Shown here: positions 8,578 to 18,288 of the stretch, piece after piece | Layout of the letters: every line of letters begins with the position of its first letter | How positions within the stretch are numbered: position 1 is the stretch's first letter | From: Lichenibacterium minor | Lineage (GTDB): Bacteria > Pseudomonadota > Alphaproteobacteria > Rhizobiales > Beijerinckiaceae | NCBI RefSeq assembly: GCF_004137685.1 | Contig: NZ_QYBB01000010.1 | Coordinates: 88,533 to 152,532, forward strand | Length of the DNA: 64,000 nt | Reading direction: 5' to 3' | The notes under the pieces: model-generated | Databases searched by the model: none | What the model was told of the DNA's origin: nothing | Seen by the model: only the letters and a program-made list of their open reading frames with translations | Program-made: the position numbers and the translations under genes

Positions 8578-8733
8578 ATGCGCAAGAAAGCCGACCTCCC
8601 GACCAAGATCTGCGCCCATTGCGGGCGGCCTTTCACCTGGCGGAAGAAGTGGGAAAAGGTGTGGGACGAGGTGAGGTACTGCTCGGACCGCTGCCGCCGC
8701 GAGCGAAAGTCTCCGGGCCAACCTCAAGCTTGA
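8578..8733 (+). CDS. DUF2256 zinc-ribbon-like small protein
   Basis: A 51-residue protein matching DUF2256: a basic start (RKKADLPTK), then [30 protein letters not shown] with two CxxC/CxxxC cysteine pairs that should bind one zinc, and a short basic tail. Family members are almost always this short and their role is unknown. It lies 54 bases after the DUF465 gene and may be cotranscribed. Its 3' end overlaps the start of the EcfG-like promoter of the next gene. Confidence 0.85.
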   Translation: MRKKADLPTKICAHCGRPFTWRKKWEKVWDEVRYCSDRCRRERKSPGQPQA

Positions 8734-8735
8734 CC

Positions 8736-8761
8736 GGAACCATATCGGCCCGTGCCAGTTC
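8736..8761 (+). promoter_or_regulatory. EcfG-type (general stress sigma) promoter for the GlsB-like gene
   Basis: GGAAC at 8736-8740, 17 bases, then GTTC at 8758. This fits the alphaproteobacterial EcfG pattern GGAAC-N16/17-cGTT except that the base before GTT is A. It ends 52 bases before the start codon of a stress-type membrane protein. Confidence 0.55.
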
Positions 8762-8812
8762 TTCCGCCAGATGCATCCGTCCCGGGTGCACATCTCGTCG
8801 GGGAAAAACACC

Positions 8813-9076
8813 ATGCCGATCGACGGCGCTTCTATCATCACCTGGATCATCGTCGGCGGCATCGCCGGCTGGCTGGCCGGCCTTCTCGTGCAGGGCGGCG
8901 GCTTCGGCATCATCGGCGACATCGTGGTCGGGATCGTCGGCGCCATCATCGCCGGCTACGTCCTGCCCGCGCTCGGCATCTACCTCGGCGCCGGCATCAT
9001 CGCGGCCATCATCGACGCCGTCATCGGCGCCGTGATCCTCCTGCTGATCATCCGGTTGGTGCGGCGAGCGGCGTAG
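8813..9076 (+). CDS. GlsB/YeaQ/YmgE-family stress membrane protein
   Basis: An 87-residue, very hydrophobic and glycine-rich inner-membrane protein of the transglycosylase-associated GlsB/YeaQ/YmgE family. It has three membrane segments: IITWIIVGGIAGWLAGLLV, a GIIGDIVVGIVGAIIAGYV segment and a final IIAAIIDAVIGAVILLLII. The family is commonly induced by general stress, which agrees with the EcfG-like promoter just upstream. The ATG at 8813 is chosen because GGGGAAA precedes it; an in-frame ATG at 8771 would add 14 non-conserved residues. The biochemical role is unknown. Confidence 0.88.
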   Translation: MPIDGASIITWIIVGGIAGWLAGLLVQGGGFGIIGDIVVGIVGAIIAGYVLPALGIYLGAGIIAAIIDAVIGAVILLLIIRLVRRAA

Positions 9077-9102
9077 TCCCCGTCCCATCGACCTCGACCG
9101 GA

Positions 9103-9136
9103 AAGCCGGGCATCCTCGCGGGTGCCCGGCTTTTTC
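9103..9136 (+). terminator. Rho-independent terminator after the GlsB-like gene
   Basis: AAGCCGGGCA (9103-9112) pairs perfectly with TGCCCGGCTT (9123-9132) around a ten-base loop, followed by TTTC. It ends the stress-gene transcript 26 bases after the stop codon. Confidence 0.85.
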
Positions 9137-9163
9137 CGTCGTTCAACCCACGCGGAGTCCCCC

Positions 9164-10111
9164 ATGGTCCTCACAGGCTTCCACCACCTCACCGCCATCA
9201 CGGCCGACGCGCCCGCCAACCACCGCTTCTACACGCAGGTGCTGGGGCTGCGGCTGGTGAAGAAGACCGTGAACCAGGACGACGTGTCGGCCTACCACCT
9301 GTTCTACGCCGACGGCCTCGCGTCGCCGGGATCGGACGTCACCTTCTTCGACTGGCCCGCCGCGCGCGAGCGGCGCGGCACCGGCGCCGTGGTCCGCACG
9401 GGCCTGCGCGTGCCGGGGCGCGACGCGCTCGAATGGTGGAAGGACCGGCTCGCCTCGGCGGGCGTTCCGCACGGGACGATCGCCGAACGCGACGGGCGGC
9501 TGGTGCTCGACTTCGAGGACCCGGAAGGCCAGCGCCTGTCCCTGGTCGCCGACCCCGGCAGCGCGCCGCACCACCCCTGGCTCGGCGGCCCGGTGCCGCG
9601 CGACTACCAGGTGCTCGGCCTCGGCTCGATCACGCTCAGCACCGCGCGCTTCGCCGCCACCGACGCGGTGCTGCGCGACGTGCTGGGGATGGAGCGCGTG
9701 CGCTCCTACCGGGACGGGGACGCCGAAGCCCACGTCTACGCCATGGACGGCGGCGGCGAGACCGCGAAGGAACTCCACCTGCTCGACGAGCCCGGGAAGC
9801 CCGCCGCGAGGCAGGGGGCCGGAGGCGTCCACCACGTCGCGCTGCGCACGCCGGACGAGGACACCTACCGGGGCTGGGTCGAGCGGCTCGAGGCGCTGCG
9901 GGTGGCGTCGAGCGGGCCGGTCGACCGCTTCTACTTCCGCAGCCTGTATTTCCGCGAGCCGGGCGGCGTGCTGTTCGAGATCGCCACGGACGGGCCGGGC
10001 TTCGCCACCGACGAACCCATGGACCGGCTCGGCGAAACCCTGTCGCTGCCGCCGTTCCTGGAAGGGCGCCGGCGGAAAATCGAGGCGGGGCTGAAGCCGC
10101 TCGACGTGTGA
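9164..10111 (+). CDS. Ring-cleaving dioxygenase-type VOC protein
   Basis: A 315-residue two-module VOC protein of the LinE/MhqO-like ring-cleaving dioxygenase family, Fe(II) enzymes that open hydroquinone or catechol rings. The N-terminal module starts [25 protein letters not shown] with the first metal His. The C-terminal module has [17 protein letters not shown] and closes [22 protein letters not shown] with the metal Glu. The length matches the family. The ATG at 9164 is directly after the terminator region, and an upstream in-frame start would begin inside it. It is transcribed alone, and the downstream pump genes converge on it. The substrate is inferred only from the family. Confidence 0.85.
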   Translation: MVLTGFHHLTAITADAPANHRFYTQVLGLRLVKKTVNQDDVSAYHLFYADGLASPGSDVTFFDWPAARERRGTGAVVRTGLRVPGRDALEWWKDRLASAGVPHGTIAERDGRLVLDFEDPEGQRLSLVADPGSAPHHPWLGGPVPRDYQVLGLGSITLSTARFAATDAVLRDVLGMERVRSYRDGDAEAHVYAMDGGGETAKELHLLDEPGKPAARQGAGGVHHVALRTPDEDTYRGWVERLEALRVASSGPVDRFYFRSLYFREPGGVLFEIATDGPGFATDEPMDRLGETLSLPPFLEGRRRKIEAGLKPLDV

Positions 10112-10154
10112 CGACGGCGACCGTGCCCCTCGCGGGCTGAAGTGCCGGCGCGCG

Positions 10155-13100
10155 TCAGGCCGGCGCCGGCGCGTCCCCGTCGCCCCCGCGTCGCGCGTCC
10201 GCGTCACGCTCCTCGCGCGACTTCGGCGGCGCGATGCCCCGCTTGCGGTCGAGCCATTCCGCGACGCGCTGGAACACCACGTAGAGCATCGGGATCAGGA
10301 ACAGCCCCACCACCGAGGACACGATCATGCCGGCGAAGACCGGCGTGCCGACGTCGCGCCGGCTGAGCTTGGCGGCACCTTCCGCGATCACCAGCGGCAA
10401 CAGGCCCAGCACGAAGGCGATCGACGTCATGATGACGGCGCGGAACCGCTGGCTCGCGCCCTCGATGGCGGCGTCGAGCAGCGGGACGCCCTCGGCGCGG
10501 CGGTCCTTGGCGAACTCCACGATGAGGATGCCGTTCTTGGCCGCCAGGGCCACCAGCACCACGAGCCCGACCTGGGCGTAGAGGTCGAGCACCAGCCCGG
10601 CCATGATGATGCCCATGAAGGCGCCGAACACGCCCACCGTGACGCTGAGCAGCACCGACACGGGGATGAGCCAGCTTTCGTAGAGCGCCACCAGGAACAG
10701 GTAGGCGAACAGGATGGCGAAGCCGAGCACGTAGCCGGTCTTTCCGGCCGACTGGTATTCCTGGTAGGCCGTGCCGGTCCATTCGTAGCTGTAGCCGGTC
10801 GGCAGGGTCTTGTCGGACACGTCCGCCATGGCGCTGAGCGCGGCGCCCGACGAGATGCCGGCCTTCGGGCTGCCCTGGATGGGGATCGCGCGGTAGTTGT
10901 TGTAGCGGGTGATGACCTGCGGGCCCTGCACGACGCGGATCGACGCCAGGGACCGCAGCGGCACCTCGCCGCCGTTCTTGTTCTTGACGTAGATCTGCCA
11001 GATGTCGGCGATGTCGGCGCGGTCCTTGGCCTCGCCCTCGATGTTGACCTGCCAGGTGCGGCCGTAAAGGTTGAAGTTGTTGATGTAGGTGCCGCCCAGC
11101 GTCGACTGCAGTACGTTGAAGATGTCCCCGACGTTGACGCCCAGGGCGGACGCCTTGGCGCGGTCGATGTCGAGGTAGAGCGACGGGTTCGAGGCCGTGA
11201 AGGTCGTGAACACGCGCTGCAGGTCGGGGCTGGCGTTGGCGGCCGCGATCAGCCCCTGAGCGGCCGAGCCGATCACCGCGGGATCCTGCCCCTGCAGGGC
11301 TTCGAGGTCGTATTCGAAGCCGCCCGAGGTCGACAGGCCGATGATGGGCGGCAGGTTGAAGGCGATGACGTTGCCCGAGCGGATCTGCTGCGCGTCCTTG
11401 AACACGGTGCCGATGGTGGCCTGCACCGAGTCGGCCGCCGCCGTGCGGTCCTCGAAGGGCTTCAGCTTCACCACCATGAAGCCGGCGTTGGGTTCGCTGA
11501 CGCTGTCGAGGAACGAGTAGCCCACCACCGCGAAGGTGTCGGCCACCTGCGGCAACTTGAGGAGCAGGTCCTCCATGGTCTTCACGGTTTCGCCCGTGCG
11601 GTTGACCGAGGCCCCGTCGGGGAGCTGGATCACCACGAAGAAGGCGCCCTGGTCCTCCTCGGGCAGGAAGCCCGTCGGGGTCTTCAGCGCCGCGAAGTAG
11701 ATCGCCACCGCGAAGCCGGCGATCACCACGATCGACACGATGGAGAACCGCACCAGCCGCGCCACGATCCAGGCGTAGCCGTCCCGCGTCTTGTCGATGC
11801 CGTTGAGCACGCGGCCCATGATGCCGCGCCGGTGGCCGCTCGGACGCAGGAAGATACCGCACAGCGCGGGCGACAGCGTCAGCGCGTTGATGGCCGAGAT
11901 CAGCATGGCAATCGAGATCGTCACGGCGCATTGCCGGAACAGGACGCCGGTGAGGCCCGGGATGAAGGCCAGGGGCACGAACACCGACAGCAGCACCAGC
12001 GTGATCGCCACGATGGGGGCGGTGATCTCGCGCATGGCCTGCTTGGTGGCCTCGCCCGGCGTCATCTCCGGGTGCTCCTCCATGACCCGCTCGACGTTCT
12101 CCACAACCACGATGGCGTCGTCGACCACGATGCCGATGGCCAGCACCATGGCGAGCAGCGACACGGTGTTGGCCGAGAAGCCGAAGACCAGCAGCACCGC
12201 GAAGGTGCCGATGAGGCTCACCGGCACCGCGATGGCCGGGATCAGCGTGGCGCGCAGGTTGCCGAGGAACAGGAACACCACGATGACGACGAGCACGAAG
12301 GCTTCGCCGAGCGTCTTCAGCACCTCCGAGATCGTGTCGCGCACGAAGGTGGTGGAATCGTAGACCACCTTGGTCTTCAGCCCCTCGGGGAAGCGCTTGC
12401 CGACCTTGGCGAGGGTCGCGTTGACGGCCGCCGCCGTGTTCACCGCGTTGGCGCCGGGCGACAGGTAGATGCCGATGGCGACGGCGGGCTTGCCGTCGAG
12501 CCGGCTGAAGTTGTCCGAGTTCTGCGCCCCGAGCTCGATGCGCGCCACGTCCTTGACCTTGACGGTCGACCCGTCCGGGTTGGCGCGGATGACGATGTCG
12601 CCGAACTCTTCCGGCGTGGTCAGGCGGCCCTGGGTCTGCAGGTTATATTGGAACTGCTGCTCGTCCGAGATCGGCCGCGCGCCGATGCGCCCCACCGGCG
12701 CCTGGACGTTCTGCGTGTCGATGGCGGCGACGACTTCCGACGGCGCCATGCTGAGGTTGTTCAGGCGCTGGACGTCGAACCAGATCCGCATCGAATAGTT
12801 GAGCTTGCCGAACAGCGACGCCTGGCCCACCCCGGGCGTGCGCGACAGCTCGTCGAGCACGTTGATCAGCACGTAGTTGGTGATGAACAGCGGGTCCTGC
12901 TGGCCCGTGTCGCTGTAGAACATCATGAACTGCAGCACGGAGGACGAGCGCTTCTGCACCGTCAGGCCCTCGGCCTGGACCTCGGCGGGCAGCTGCGACA
13001 GCGCCGTCTGGACGCGGTTGTTGACGTTGACGGTGTCGATGTTCGGGTCGGTGCCGAGCGCGAACGAGACCGTGAGGTTGTAGGAGCCGTCGTTGCCGGA

Positions 13101-13346
13101 GGACGACTTCATGTACAGCATCTGGTCGACGCCCACGATCTGGGCTTCGAGCGGCTGCGCGACCGCGGTCTCGACCACGGACGCGGCTGCGCCCGGGTAC
13201 GTCGCCGCCACCTGCACCTGCGGCGGCACGATGTCGGGGAACTGCGCCACCGGGATGCGCAGGATGGACAGCGCCCCCGCGATGGTGACGATGATCGAGA
13301 TGACGATCGCGAGGCGCGGCCGGTCGACGAAGACGGAGGAGATCAT
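10155..13346 (-). CDS. RND multidrug efflux transporter, inner-membrane pump
   Basis: A full-length 1,063-residue AcrB/MexB-type RND pump, which expels drugs or solvents using the proton gradient. The first helix carries [20 protein letters not shown]. The proton-relay Asp pair is in [18 protein letters not shown], and the second half has [18 protein letters not shown]. Large periplasmic loops lie after TM1 and TM7 as expected. The start is the Met of [12 protein letters not shown]; the frame extends upstream but overlaps the adaptor end with low-quality sequence. The adaptor gene lies 34 bases upstream, and no outer-membrane channel gene follows, so a TolC-like partner must be encoded elsewhere. 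Confidence 0.95.
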   Translation of the reverse strand: MISSVFVDRPRLAIVISIIVTIAGALSILRIPVAQFPDIVPPQVQVAATYPGAAASVVETAVAQPLEAQIVGVDQMLYMKSSSGNDGSYNLTVSFALGTDPNIDTVNVNNRVQTALSQLPAEVQAEGLTVQKRSSSVLQFMMFYSDTGQQDPLFITNYVLINVLDELSRTPGVGQASLFGKLNYSMRIWFDVQRLNNLSMAPSEVVAAIDTQNVQAPVGRIGARPISDEQQFQYNLQTQGRLTTPEEFGDIVIRANPDGSTVKVKDVARIELGAQNSDNFSRLDGKPAVAIGIYLSPGANAVNTAAAVNATLAKVGKRFPEGLKTKVVYDSTTFVRDTISEVLKTLGEAFVLVVIVVFLFLGNLRATLIPAIAVPVSLIGTFAVLLVFGFSANTVSLLAMVLAIGIVVDDAIVVVENVERVMEEHPEMTPGEATKQAMREITAPIVAITLVLLSVFVPLAFIPGLTGVLFRQCAVTISIAMLISAINALTLSPALCGIFLRPSGHRRGIMGRVLNGIDKTRDGYAWIVARLVRFSIVSIVVIAGFAVAIYFAALKTPTGFLPEEDQGAFFVVIQLPDGASVNRTGETVKTMEDLLLKLPQVADTFAVVGYSFLDSVSEPNAGFMVVKLKPFEDRTAAADSVQATIGTVFKDAQQIRSGNVIAFNLPPIIGLSTSGGFEYDLEALQGQDPAVIGSAAQGLIAAANASPDLQRVFTTFTASNPSLYLDIDRAKASALGVNVGDIFNVLQSTLGGTYINNFNLYGRTWQVNIEGEAKDRADIADIWQIYVKNKNGGEVPLRSLASIRVVQGPQVITRYNNYRAIPIQGSPKAGISSGAALSAMADVSDKTLPTGYSYEWTGTAYQEYQSAGKTGYVLGFAILFAYLFLVALYESWLIPVSVLLSVTVGVFGAFMGIIMAGLVLDLYAQVGLVVLVALAAKNGILIVEFAKDRRAEGVPLLDAAIEGASQRFRAVIMTSIAFVLGLLPLVIAEGAAKLSRRDVGTPVFAGMIVSSVVGLFLIPMLYVVFQRVAEWLDRKRGIAPPKSREERDADARRGGDGDAPAPA

Positions 13347-13380
13347 GCGGGGCCGGTCTCGTTCCTGAACGCGGTCGTCG

Positions 13381-14541
13381 TCACTGCGCGGCTTTCTGGG
13401 CCGCCTCGGTGGCACTGGGCGGGGGCGGGCCGGGGTTGACGGGCTGGCCGACGCGCACGCGCTGCAGGCCGTCGACCACGATGGTCTGGCCCTCCTTCAG
13501 GCCGGACACGACCGCCACCTGGGGCGGCTCGGTCTGGCCGAGCTGCACGTTCTGGCGGCTCACGACCTTGTCGTCGCCCACCACGTAGACGTAGGAGCCC
13601 CCCTGGTCGGTCAGCACCGCGGCCTGGGGGATGGCGAGGAGGTCCACCGGCTGCGCGCCTTCCAGCAGCACGGTCACGAACTCGCCGTCGTAGAGTTCCC
13701 GCACCACCGTATCGACGCCCTTCTGCGGCAGCGCCGGGTTGGCGATGGTGCCGCGCAGCGTCACCGTGTCGGTGTTGGTCGCCACCGTGTTGTTGACGAA
13801 GTTGAGCGCCCCGGTCTGCCCGTAGGTGCGGCCGTCCGGCAGCACGATCCGGAGCCGGATGGCGTCGAAGCCGCCGAGCGGCACGTAGCGGTCGCGCAGT
13901 TCCAGCAGCGAGCGCACCGACACCGGGAACACGATGTACATCGGGTCCTGCCCGATCACAGTCGTGAGCGTGCCGCTCGACGGCGACACGACGTTGCCGG
14001 CGGTGACGTTGGTTTGCCCGATCTTGCCGTCGATGGGCGACGTGATCGTGGTGTAGCCGAGGTTGATCTGCGCGGTCTTCAGCTGGGCCTGGGCGGTCAG
14101 GAGCTGGCCCTGCACGTTGCCCTGAGTGGCCTTGGCGGAATCGACGTTGGATTGGAGGCCGGCCGGCGTGTTGATCAGCGTGTTGGCGCGCTGCAGCGTG
14201 ACGTTGGCGTTGGCGAGCTGCGCCTGGAACTGCGCCACCGCGCCCTGGTCGGCCTCCACGGCGGCCTGGAACGGCGGCTGCTCCAGCTTGTACAGGAGCT
14301 GGCCCTTCTTGACCTCGTCGCCTTCCTTGAAGACGTAGCTGTCGAGGTAGGCCGTCACGCGGGCCACGATGTCGACGCGCGCCGTCGCCTGGATGCGGCC
14401 GATGAAGCGGTTGGTTTCCGTGACGGGGTGCTTGGTCACCTTGATCACGCCCACGGCCGGCGGCCCGCCGGGGGGCGCCTGCGCGGCGGCGGGCGCCGCC
14501 GCGGCGACGAGGAGTGCCATAGCCAGACCGGAACGCCGCAT
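13381..14541 (-). CDS. RND efflux periplasmic adaptor (membrane fusion protein)
   Basis: A 386-residue membrane fusion protein that links the RND pump to an outer-membrane channel. The start at 14541 is chosen over an in-frame ATG at 14607: GAGAGG lies five bases upstream, the protein then opens with a signal peptide ([21 protein letters not shown]), and the further ATG lies at the predicted transcription start. Domain order is barrel/lipoyl ([29 protein letters not shown]), alpha-hairpin, second lipoyl half ([19 protein letters not shown]), then beta-barrel and membrane-proximal domains. It has no lipobox Cys. It is first in the two-gene pump operon. Confidence 0.93.
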   Translation of the reverse strand: MRRSGLAMALLVAAAAPAAAQAPPGGPPAVGVIKVTKHPVTETNRFIGRIQATARVDIVARVTAYLDSYVFKEGDEVKKGQLLYKLEQPPFQAAVEADQGAVAQFQAQLANANVTLQRANTLINTPAGLQSNVDSAKATQGNVQGQLLTAQAQLKTAQINLGYTTITSPIDGKIGQTNVTAGNVVSPSSGTLTTVIGQDPMYIVFPVSVRSLLELRDRYVPLGGFDAIRLRIVLPDGRTYGQTGALNFVNNTVATNTDTVTLRGTIANPALPQKGVDTVVRELYDGEFVTVLLEGAQPVDLLAIPQAAVLTDQGGSYVYVVGDDKVVSRQNVQLGQTEPPQVAVVSGLKEGQTIVVDGLQRVRVGQPVNPGPPPPSATEAAQKAAQ

Positions 14542-14610
14542 CGCCGCCTCTCGCCGCTCCGCACGGGCGTCGGCCGGTGCGGCGATCGCGGGCGGAACAG
14601 AACTCATCGG

Positions 14611-14644
14611 TTAGGATCCTAACCCGGCGAACGGCCGCCCACAA
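14611..14644 (-). promoter_or_regulatory. Pump operon promoter with overlapping palindromic operator
   Basis: On the minus strand TTGTGG (14644-14639), a 17-base spacer and TAGGAT (14621-14616) form a sigma70-like promoter. A perfect 12-base palindrome, TTAGGATCCTAA (14611-14622), covers the -10 box, a typical repressor position. No TetR or MarR gene is nearby. Confidence 0.5.
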
Positions 14645-14675
14645 GGGACCTCCCCGACCTGCGGCCTCGTGCGCA

Positions 14676-15419
14676 TCACGCCGGCATGCGACCGGTGCGG
14701 ACCGAATGGGCGATCGCGGGCCGGCCGGCCCGCTCGGCCTCGCGGGCGGCGGCCTCGTGGTCGTAGGGGACGGCGCGCAGGGCCGCCGTCCAGCCGGAAC
14801 CCGTGCGCTCGACGACCGCGTAGAGGGCATGGGTCGTGCCCGCCTCCATGACGTGGGGCACGGGGAGATCGTCGGCATAGCCCGGCAGGCCGACGCTGCC
14901 GGGGTTGACGATCAGCAGCCCGTCGAGGCTGACCGTCCGGGCCGTGTGCGAATGGCCGCACAGCACCAGCCGCGCCGCGCCGATGCCGCCGAGGCGGGGC
15001 CGGATACGATCGGGGCTCGCCAGCAGGGCCCGGCCGGTGTCCACGTCCTCCAGCAGATAGTCGAGGTCGCCTCCGGCCGGGCTGCCGTGGCAGGCGAAGA
15101 CGTCGCCGCCGTCGAGCGACAACGTCGGTGGCAGGCCCGCCATCCAGTTCCTGTGGGCGTCCGACAGGGCCGTGCGGGCGAGGGCGTCGTCGCTATAGCC
15201 GGCGGGCGGGCCTTCCAGCACCCAGCGGTCGTGGTTGCCCATCAGCGTCGCGGCGCCGAGCGCCATCTGGGCGTCGGCACTGCCGGCGGGGTCGAAGGGG
15301 CCGGACACGAGGTCGCCGAGGTTCACCACGAGGTCGGGGGACTGGCGGCGGAGGTCGGCCGTCACGGCGGCGAGGGCGTGGCGGTTGCCGTGGACGTCGG
15401 CGAGGACCGCGATGCGCAT
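14676..15419 (-). CDS. Metallophosphoesterase (YfcE/MJ0936-like)
   Basis: A 247-residue calcineurin-like metallophosphoesterase. The metal motifs are in order: D-x-H in LADVHGNRHAL (residues 7-11), GDxV in VNLGDLVSGP, GNHD in LMGNHDRWV, a lone His in FACHGSP, and GHSH in VLCGHSHTA followed by NPGSVGLPG. This set defines the YfcE/MJ0936 group of phosphodiesterases. It has no signal peptide, so it is cytoplasmic. The natural substrate is unknown. It is preceded by a DoxX-like gene on the same strand but 100 bases away. Confidence 0.9.
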   Translation of the reverse strand: MRIAVLADVHGNRHALAAVTADLRRQSPDLVVNLGDLVSGPFDPAGSADAQMALGAATLMGNHDRWVLEGPPAGYSDDALARTALSDAHRNWMAGLPPTLSLDGGDVFACHGSPAGGDLDYLLEDVDTGRALLASPDRIRPRLGGIGAARLVLCGHSHTARTVSLDGLLIVNPGSVGLPGYADDLPVPHVMEAGTTHALYAVVERTGSGWTAALRAVPYDHEAAAREAERAGRPAIAHSVRTGRMPA

Positions 15420-15521
15420 GGGGCGAGACGCTCCGGGGTGGGAAGCCTCATGGATCGGAGGCCGGCCCAGGTCCGGCGGCGATGGCGGGCGCCGGCCCGC
15501 GGCGGGGCGGGCCGTTCCGGT

Positions 15522-16184
15522 TCAGGTCAGGATGCGCAGGGGCCAGCCCGCGACACGGCGGTCGCGCACGGACGGAACGTTGCGCCGGATCCAGGCATCG
15601 GCGCCCATGGCGCGGCCGGCCGCGACGGTCGCCAGGGTGCCGCCCAGCAGGGCGAGGAACACGTAGCTCCACGGCCATTCCGCCGGGTCGCCGGGCCGCT
15701 GGCCGTAGAGGCCGACCCACAGTGCCAGGGCCACGATCATGCTGCCGATCCCGGCGACCCGCACGAAGAGCCCGAGGATGAAGGCCGTGGCGAAGCCGAA
15801 CGCGACGAGGAAGGCCAGCGGGTCGAAGAGCGAGAAATGCGGCACGACGACGTCGCCGACGAAGGAGGCCAGCTGCGGGACGGCGGCGCGCCCCGCCACC
15901 TGCTGCGTCCAGGAGGAGAGGACGTTCTGCGTGCCGAAGGGCAGCGTCCACAGCATGCCCTGGAACCACAGGCAGCCGACGAGCACGCGGACGGCCCAGA
16001 ACCACAGCAGCGTCCCGCTGCGCTGCGCCCGGTCCTGCCTGAGATTCACGGCGAGCAGGATCACGCTGCACACCATCAGGGCGTAGAAGGTCAGCACCAC
16101 CACGTATTTCGCCGCGCCGAGCGCGTTGAAGTCGCCCGTGTTCGCCGTCAGGAAGGCGACGAGGTCTTGCAGCGGGTTGGACAT
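15522..16184 (-). CDS. DoxX/DoxD-like membrane protein
   Basis: A 220-residue integral membrane protein with about five hydrophobic segments. The central part (FWAVRVLVGCLWFQGMLWTLP ... FVGDVVVPHFSLFDPLAFLVAFGFATAFILGLFVRVAGIGSMIVA, given in part) has the helix pattern and Phe/Trp/Pro signature of the DoxX / thiosulfate:quinone oxidoreductase small-subunit (DoxD) group. No partner DoxA or sulfur-oxidation gene is adjacent, so an actual quinone reductase role is unproven. The gene is divergent from the catalase gene across a 294-base region. Confidence 0.6.
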   Translation of the reverse strand: MSNPLQDLVAFLTANTGDFNALGAAKYVVVLTFYALMVCSVILLAVNLRQDRAQRSGTLLWFWAVRVLVGCLWFQGMLWTLPFGTQNVLSSWTQQVAGRAAVPQLASFVGDVVVPHFSLFDPLAFLVAFGFATAFILGLFVRVAGIGSMIVALALWVGLYGQRPGDPAEWPWSYVFLALLGGTLATVAAGRAMGADAWIRRNVPSVRDRRVAGWPLRILT

Positions 16185-16411
16185 CGATCGATCCTCGGAA
16201 CGTCCCGGCGCGGCGGGTCCCGTCCGACATCATCGCAACCCCGGGCCCTCCGGGATGGATGGGCGCGCAAGGCTTAGCCGGACAGCCCCGGCGAATCCAG
16301 CGCCGAAGTCCGTCCGGCCGCCCGTCCATGCTCCGCGACGTCGCGCGGGCGTCGCGCCGCGGCCCCGGAGGCCGCGGTGCCGCCAGCCCTGGCCCGGAGT
16401 CGCGTCGGGTC

Positions 16412-16437
16412 GGAACTCCCCCGCGCATGTCACGGTT
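16412..16437 (+). promoter_or_regulatory. EcfG-type promoter for the catalase-isomerase operon
   Basis: GGAAC at 16412-16416 and GGTT at 16434-16437 are separated by 17 bases, matching GGAAC-N16/17-cGTT except for the first base of the -10 element. It lies 42 bases before the catalase ATG. Confidence 0.55.
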
Positions 16438-16478
16438 GGCGCCGTACCTCCCGCCCGTCGAACGGTGACGATCGCCCC

Positions 16479-17582
16479 ATGACCATCGCGGCCCCGCCCT
16501 TCCCCATCCGCTACCGGCCCGACCTCGAACAGCCCGAGCCCGACGAAGCGCAGGTCACGCGGGACATCATCGCCCAGTTCGACACGATCGAGGGGACGGT
16601 GTTCAAGGACAGCGGCCACGCCGAGCGCGGCGTCCACGCCAAGAGCCACGGGCTGCTGCGGGCCGAGATGCGGGTGCTGGGCGGCCTGCCCGCCGCGCTG
16701 GCGCAGGGCATCTTCGCCGAGCCCGGCACCTATCCGGTGATCATGCGCCTGTCGACCAACCCGGGCGACGTGCTCGACGACAGCGTGTCGACCCCGCGCG
16801 GCCTCGCCGTGAAGGTGATCGGCGTCGAGGGCGAGCGCCTCCCCGACGCCCCTGGCGGGAACCAGGACTTCGTCATGGCCAACGCCCCCGCGTTCTCGGC
16901 CGGCACGCCGAAGCAGTTCCTGAAGAGCCTGAAGCCGCTCGCGGCCTCGACCGACGCCCCGCAGGTTCTGAAGAAGGCCTTCTCGGCCGCCATGCGGGGG
17001 GCGGAAAGCATCGTGGAAGCCTTCGGGGGCAAGAGCGGCACGCTGCTGGCGCTCGGTGGCCAGCCCGAAACCCACATCCTGGGCGAAACCTTCTACAGCC
17101 AGGTGCCGATCCTTTACGGCGAGCACGTCGCCAAGGTGGCGGTGCGGCCGGCCTCGCCGGACATCAAGCGCCTCACGGACGCGCCGCTGGACGTCGATGG
17201 CAAACCCGACGGCCTGCGCGACGCCGTGTCGGCCTTCTTCGCCGTGAACTCCGCCGAGTGGGAGCTGTGCGTGCAGCTCAATACGTCCACCGACACGATG
17301 CCGATCGAGGACGCGTCCGTGCCTTGGCCCGAGGACGAAAGCCCCTACGTGCCGGTGGCGCGCATCACCGCCGCGCCCCAGGACGCCTGGGACGACGCCA
17401 AGCACGCCCGCATCGACGACCGCATGTCGTTCAGCCCCTGGCACGGCATCGCGGCGCACCGGCCGCTCGGCGCCATCATGCGGGTGCGCAAGGCCATCTA
17501 CGCGGCGTCGTCCGACTTCCGCGCGAAGGCCAACGGCGTCACCCTGGAAGAGCCCCGGCGGGACGAGGGAGAAGCTGCATGA
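16479..17582 (+). CDS. Small-subunit catalase family protein
   Basis: A 367-residue heme catalase-superfamily protein, much shorter than classic catalases (about 480 or more). It keeps the core motif HAERGVHAKSHGLLRAE, whose His would be the distal heme residue, and the PVIMRLSTNPGD strand and RGLAVKVIGV motif. The expected GNQDFVMANAP segment follows. The product may be a minimal catalase or an organic peroxidase such as those of the SrpA group. The ATG at 16479 begins MTIAAPPFPIRYRP; the upstream in-frame extension lacks conservation. Its stop overlaps the next start by ATGA, and the upstream EcfG-like promoter suggests stress induction. Confidence 0.85.
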   Translation: MTIAAPPFPIRYRPDLEQPEPDEAQVTRDIIAQFDTIEGTVFKDSGHAERGVHAKSHGLLRAEMRVLGGLPAALAQGIFAEPGTYPVIMRLSTNPGDVLDDSVSTPRGLAVKVIGVEGERLPDAPGGNQDFVMANAPAFSAGTPKQFLKSLKPLAASTDAPQVLKKAFSAAMRGAESIVEAFGGKSGTLLALGGQPETHILGETFYSQVPILYGEHVAKVAVRPASPDIKRLTDAPLDVDGKPDGLRDAVSAFFAVNSAEWELCVQLNTSTDTMPIEDASVPWPEDESPYVPVARITAAPQDAWDDAKHARIDDRMSFSPWHGIAAHRPLGAIMRVRKAIYAASSDFRAKANGVTLEEPRRDEGEAA

Positions 17583-18247
17583 CGCACCATCAGAGCGAGA
17601 TCGAGGTCTACGGGCATTGGCGCTCCAACGCGATGTATCGCGTGCGCGTGGCGCTGAACCTCAAGGGCGTCGCCTTCCGCGAGATCCCGGTCGACCTCGA
17701 CGCGGGCGAGCAGCGTTCGCCGGAGTTCCTCGCCCGCAACCCCATGGGGGCCGTGCCGGCGCTGGTCGACGGCGACCTGCCGCCGTTGACGCAATCGTTG
17801 GCGCTGCTCGAATACATCGAGGAGCGCTATCCCGAGCCGCCGCTGCTGCCGGCCGACGCCCGGGGCCGGGCGCGGGTGCGGGCCCTGGCCTGCGACGTCG
17901 CCTGCGACACCCATCCCCTCATCGTGCCGCGCCTGCGCCGATACCTCACGACGGTCGGCGGCTTCGACCAGGACGCCTGGCGCGCCTGGACGACCCATTG
18001 GGTGGGGACCGGGATGGAAAGCCTGGAAGCCAAGCTGGCGGCCAGCCCCGACACGGGCCGCTTCTGCCACGGCGACAGCGTCACGGTCGCGGACATCTGC
18101 GCCTCCGGCCTGGCGATGATCGGGCGCATCTTCAAGCTCGACATGCCGAAGACGCCGACCCTGACGGCGATCCTCGAACGCTGCAGCGCCGATCCCGCCT
18201 TCGCCGACGCGGAAGCGTCTCGGCAGCCCGGCGCGCCGACGCCGTAA
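17579..18247 (+). CDS. maiA: Maleylacetoacetate isomerase / zeta-class glutathione transferase
   Basis: A 222-residue glutathione S-transferase with a thioredoxin-fold N-domain (EVYGHWRSNAMYRVRVALNL, with Ser and Arg at the zeta-class active-site position) and NPMGAVPALVDGD, the cis-Pro glutathione-binding segment. The C-domain is helical and ends in FCHGDSVTVADIC, the GST N-capping motif. The spacing matches maleylacetoacetate isomerases of tyrosine breakdown, although no homogentisate genes are here. Its start overlaps the catalase stop by ATGA. Pairing with a peroxide-removing protein suggests that a glutathione-dependent detoxification role is equally possible. Confidence 0.75.
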   Translation: MTHHQSEIEVYGHWRSNAMYRVRVALNLKGVAFREIPVDLDAGEQRSPEFLARNPMGAVPALVDGDLPPLTQSLALLEYIEERYPEPPLLPADARGRARVRALACDVACDTHPLIVPRLRRYLTTVGGFDQDAWRAWTTHWVGTGMESLEAKLAASPDTGRFCHGDSVTVADICASGLAMIGRIFKLDMPKTPTLTAILERCSADPAFADAEASRQPGAPTP

Positions 18248-18249
18248 GG

Positions 18250-18282
18250 GCGCGACCGGCGGGCGAAAGCCTGCCGGCGGTC
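18250..18282. terminator. Imperfect GNRA-capped hairpin between convergent genes
   Basis: A stem with bulges (CGACCGGCGGGC against GCCTGCCGGCGGTCG) is closed by a GAAA tetraloop, between the isomerase stop and the convergent DUF6496 gene. It lacks a T-run. Confidence 0.35.
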
Positions 18283-18288
18283 GACGCG

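Noticed and set aside
14605..14607. Upstream ATG as start of the RND adaptor
   Set aside because: It lies at the predicted transcription start with no ribosome site; the ATG at 14541 has GAGAGG and begins a signal peptide.
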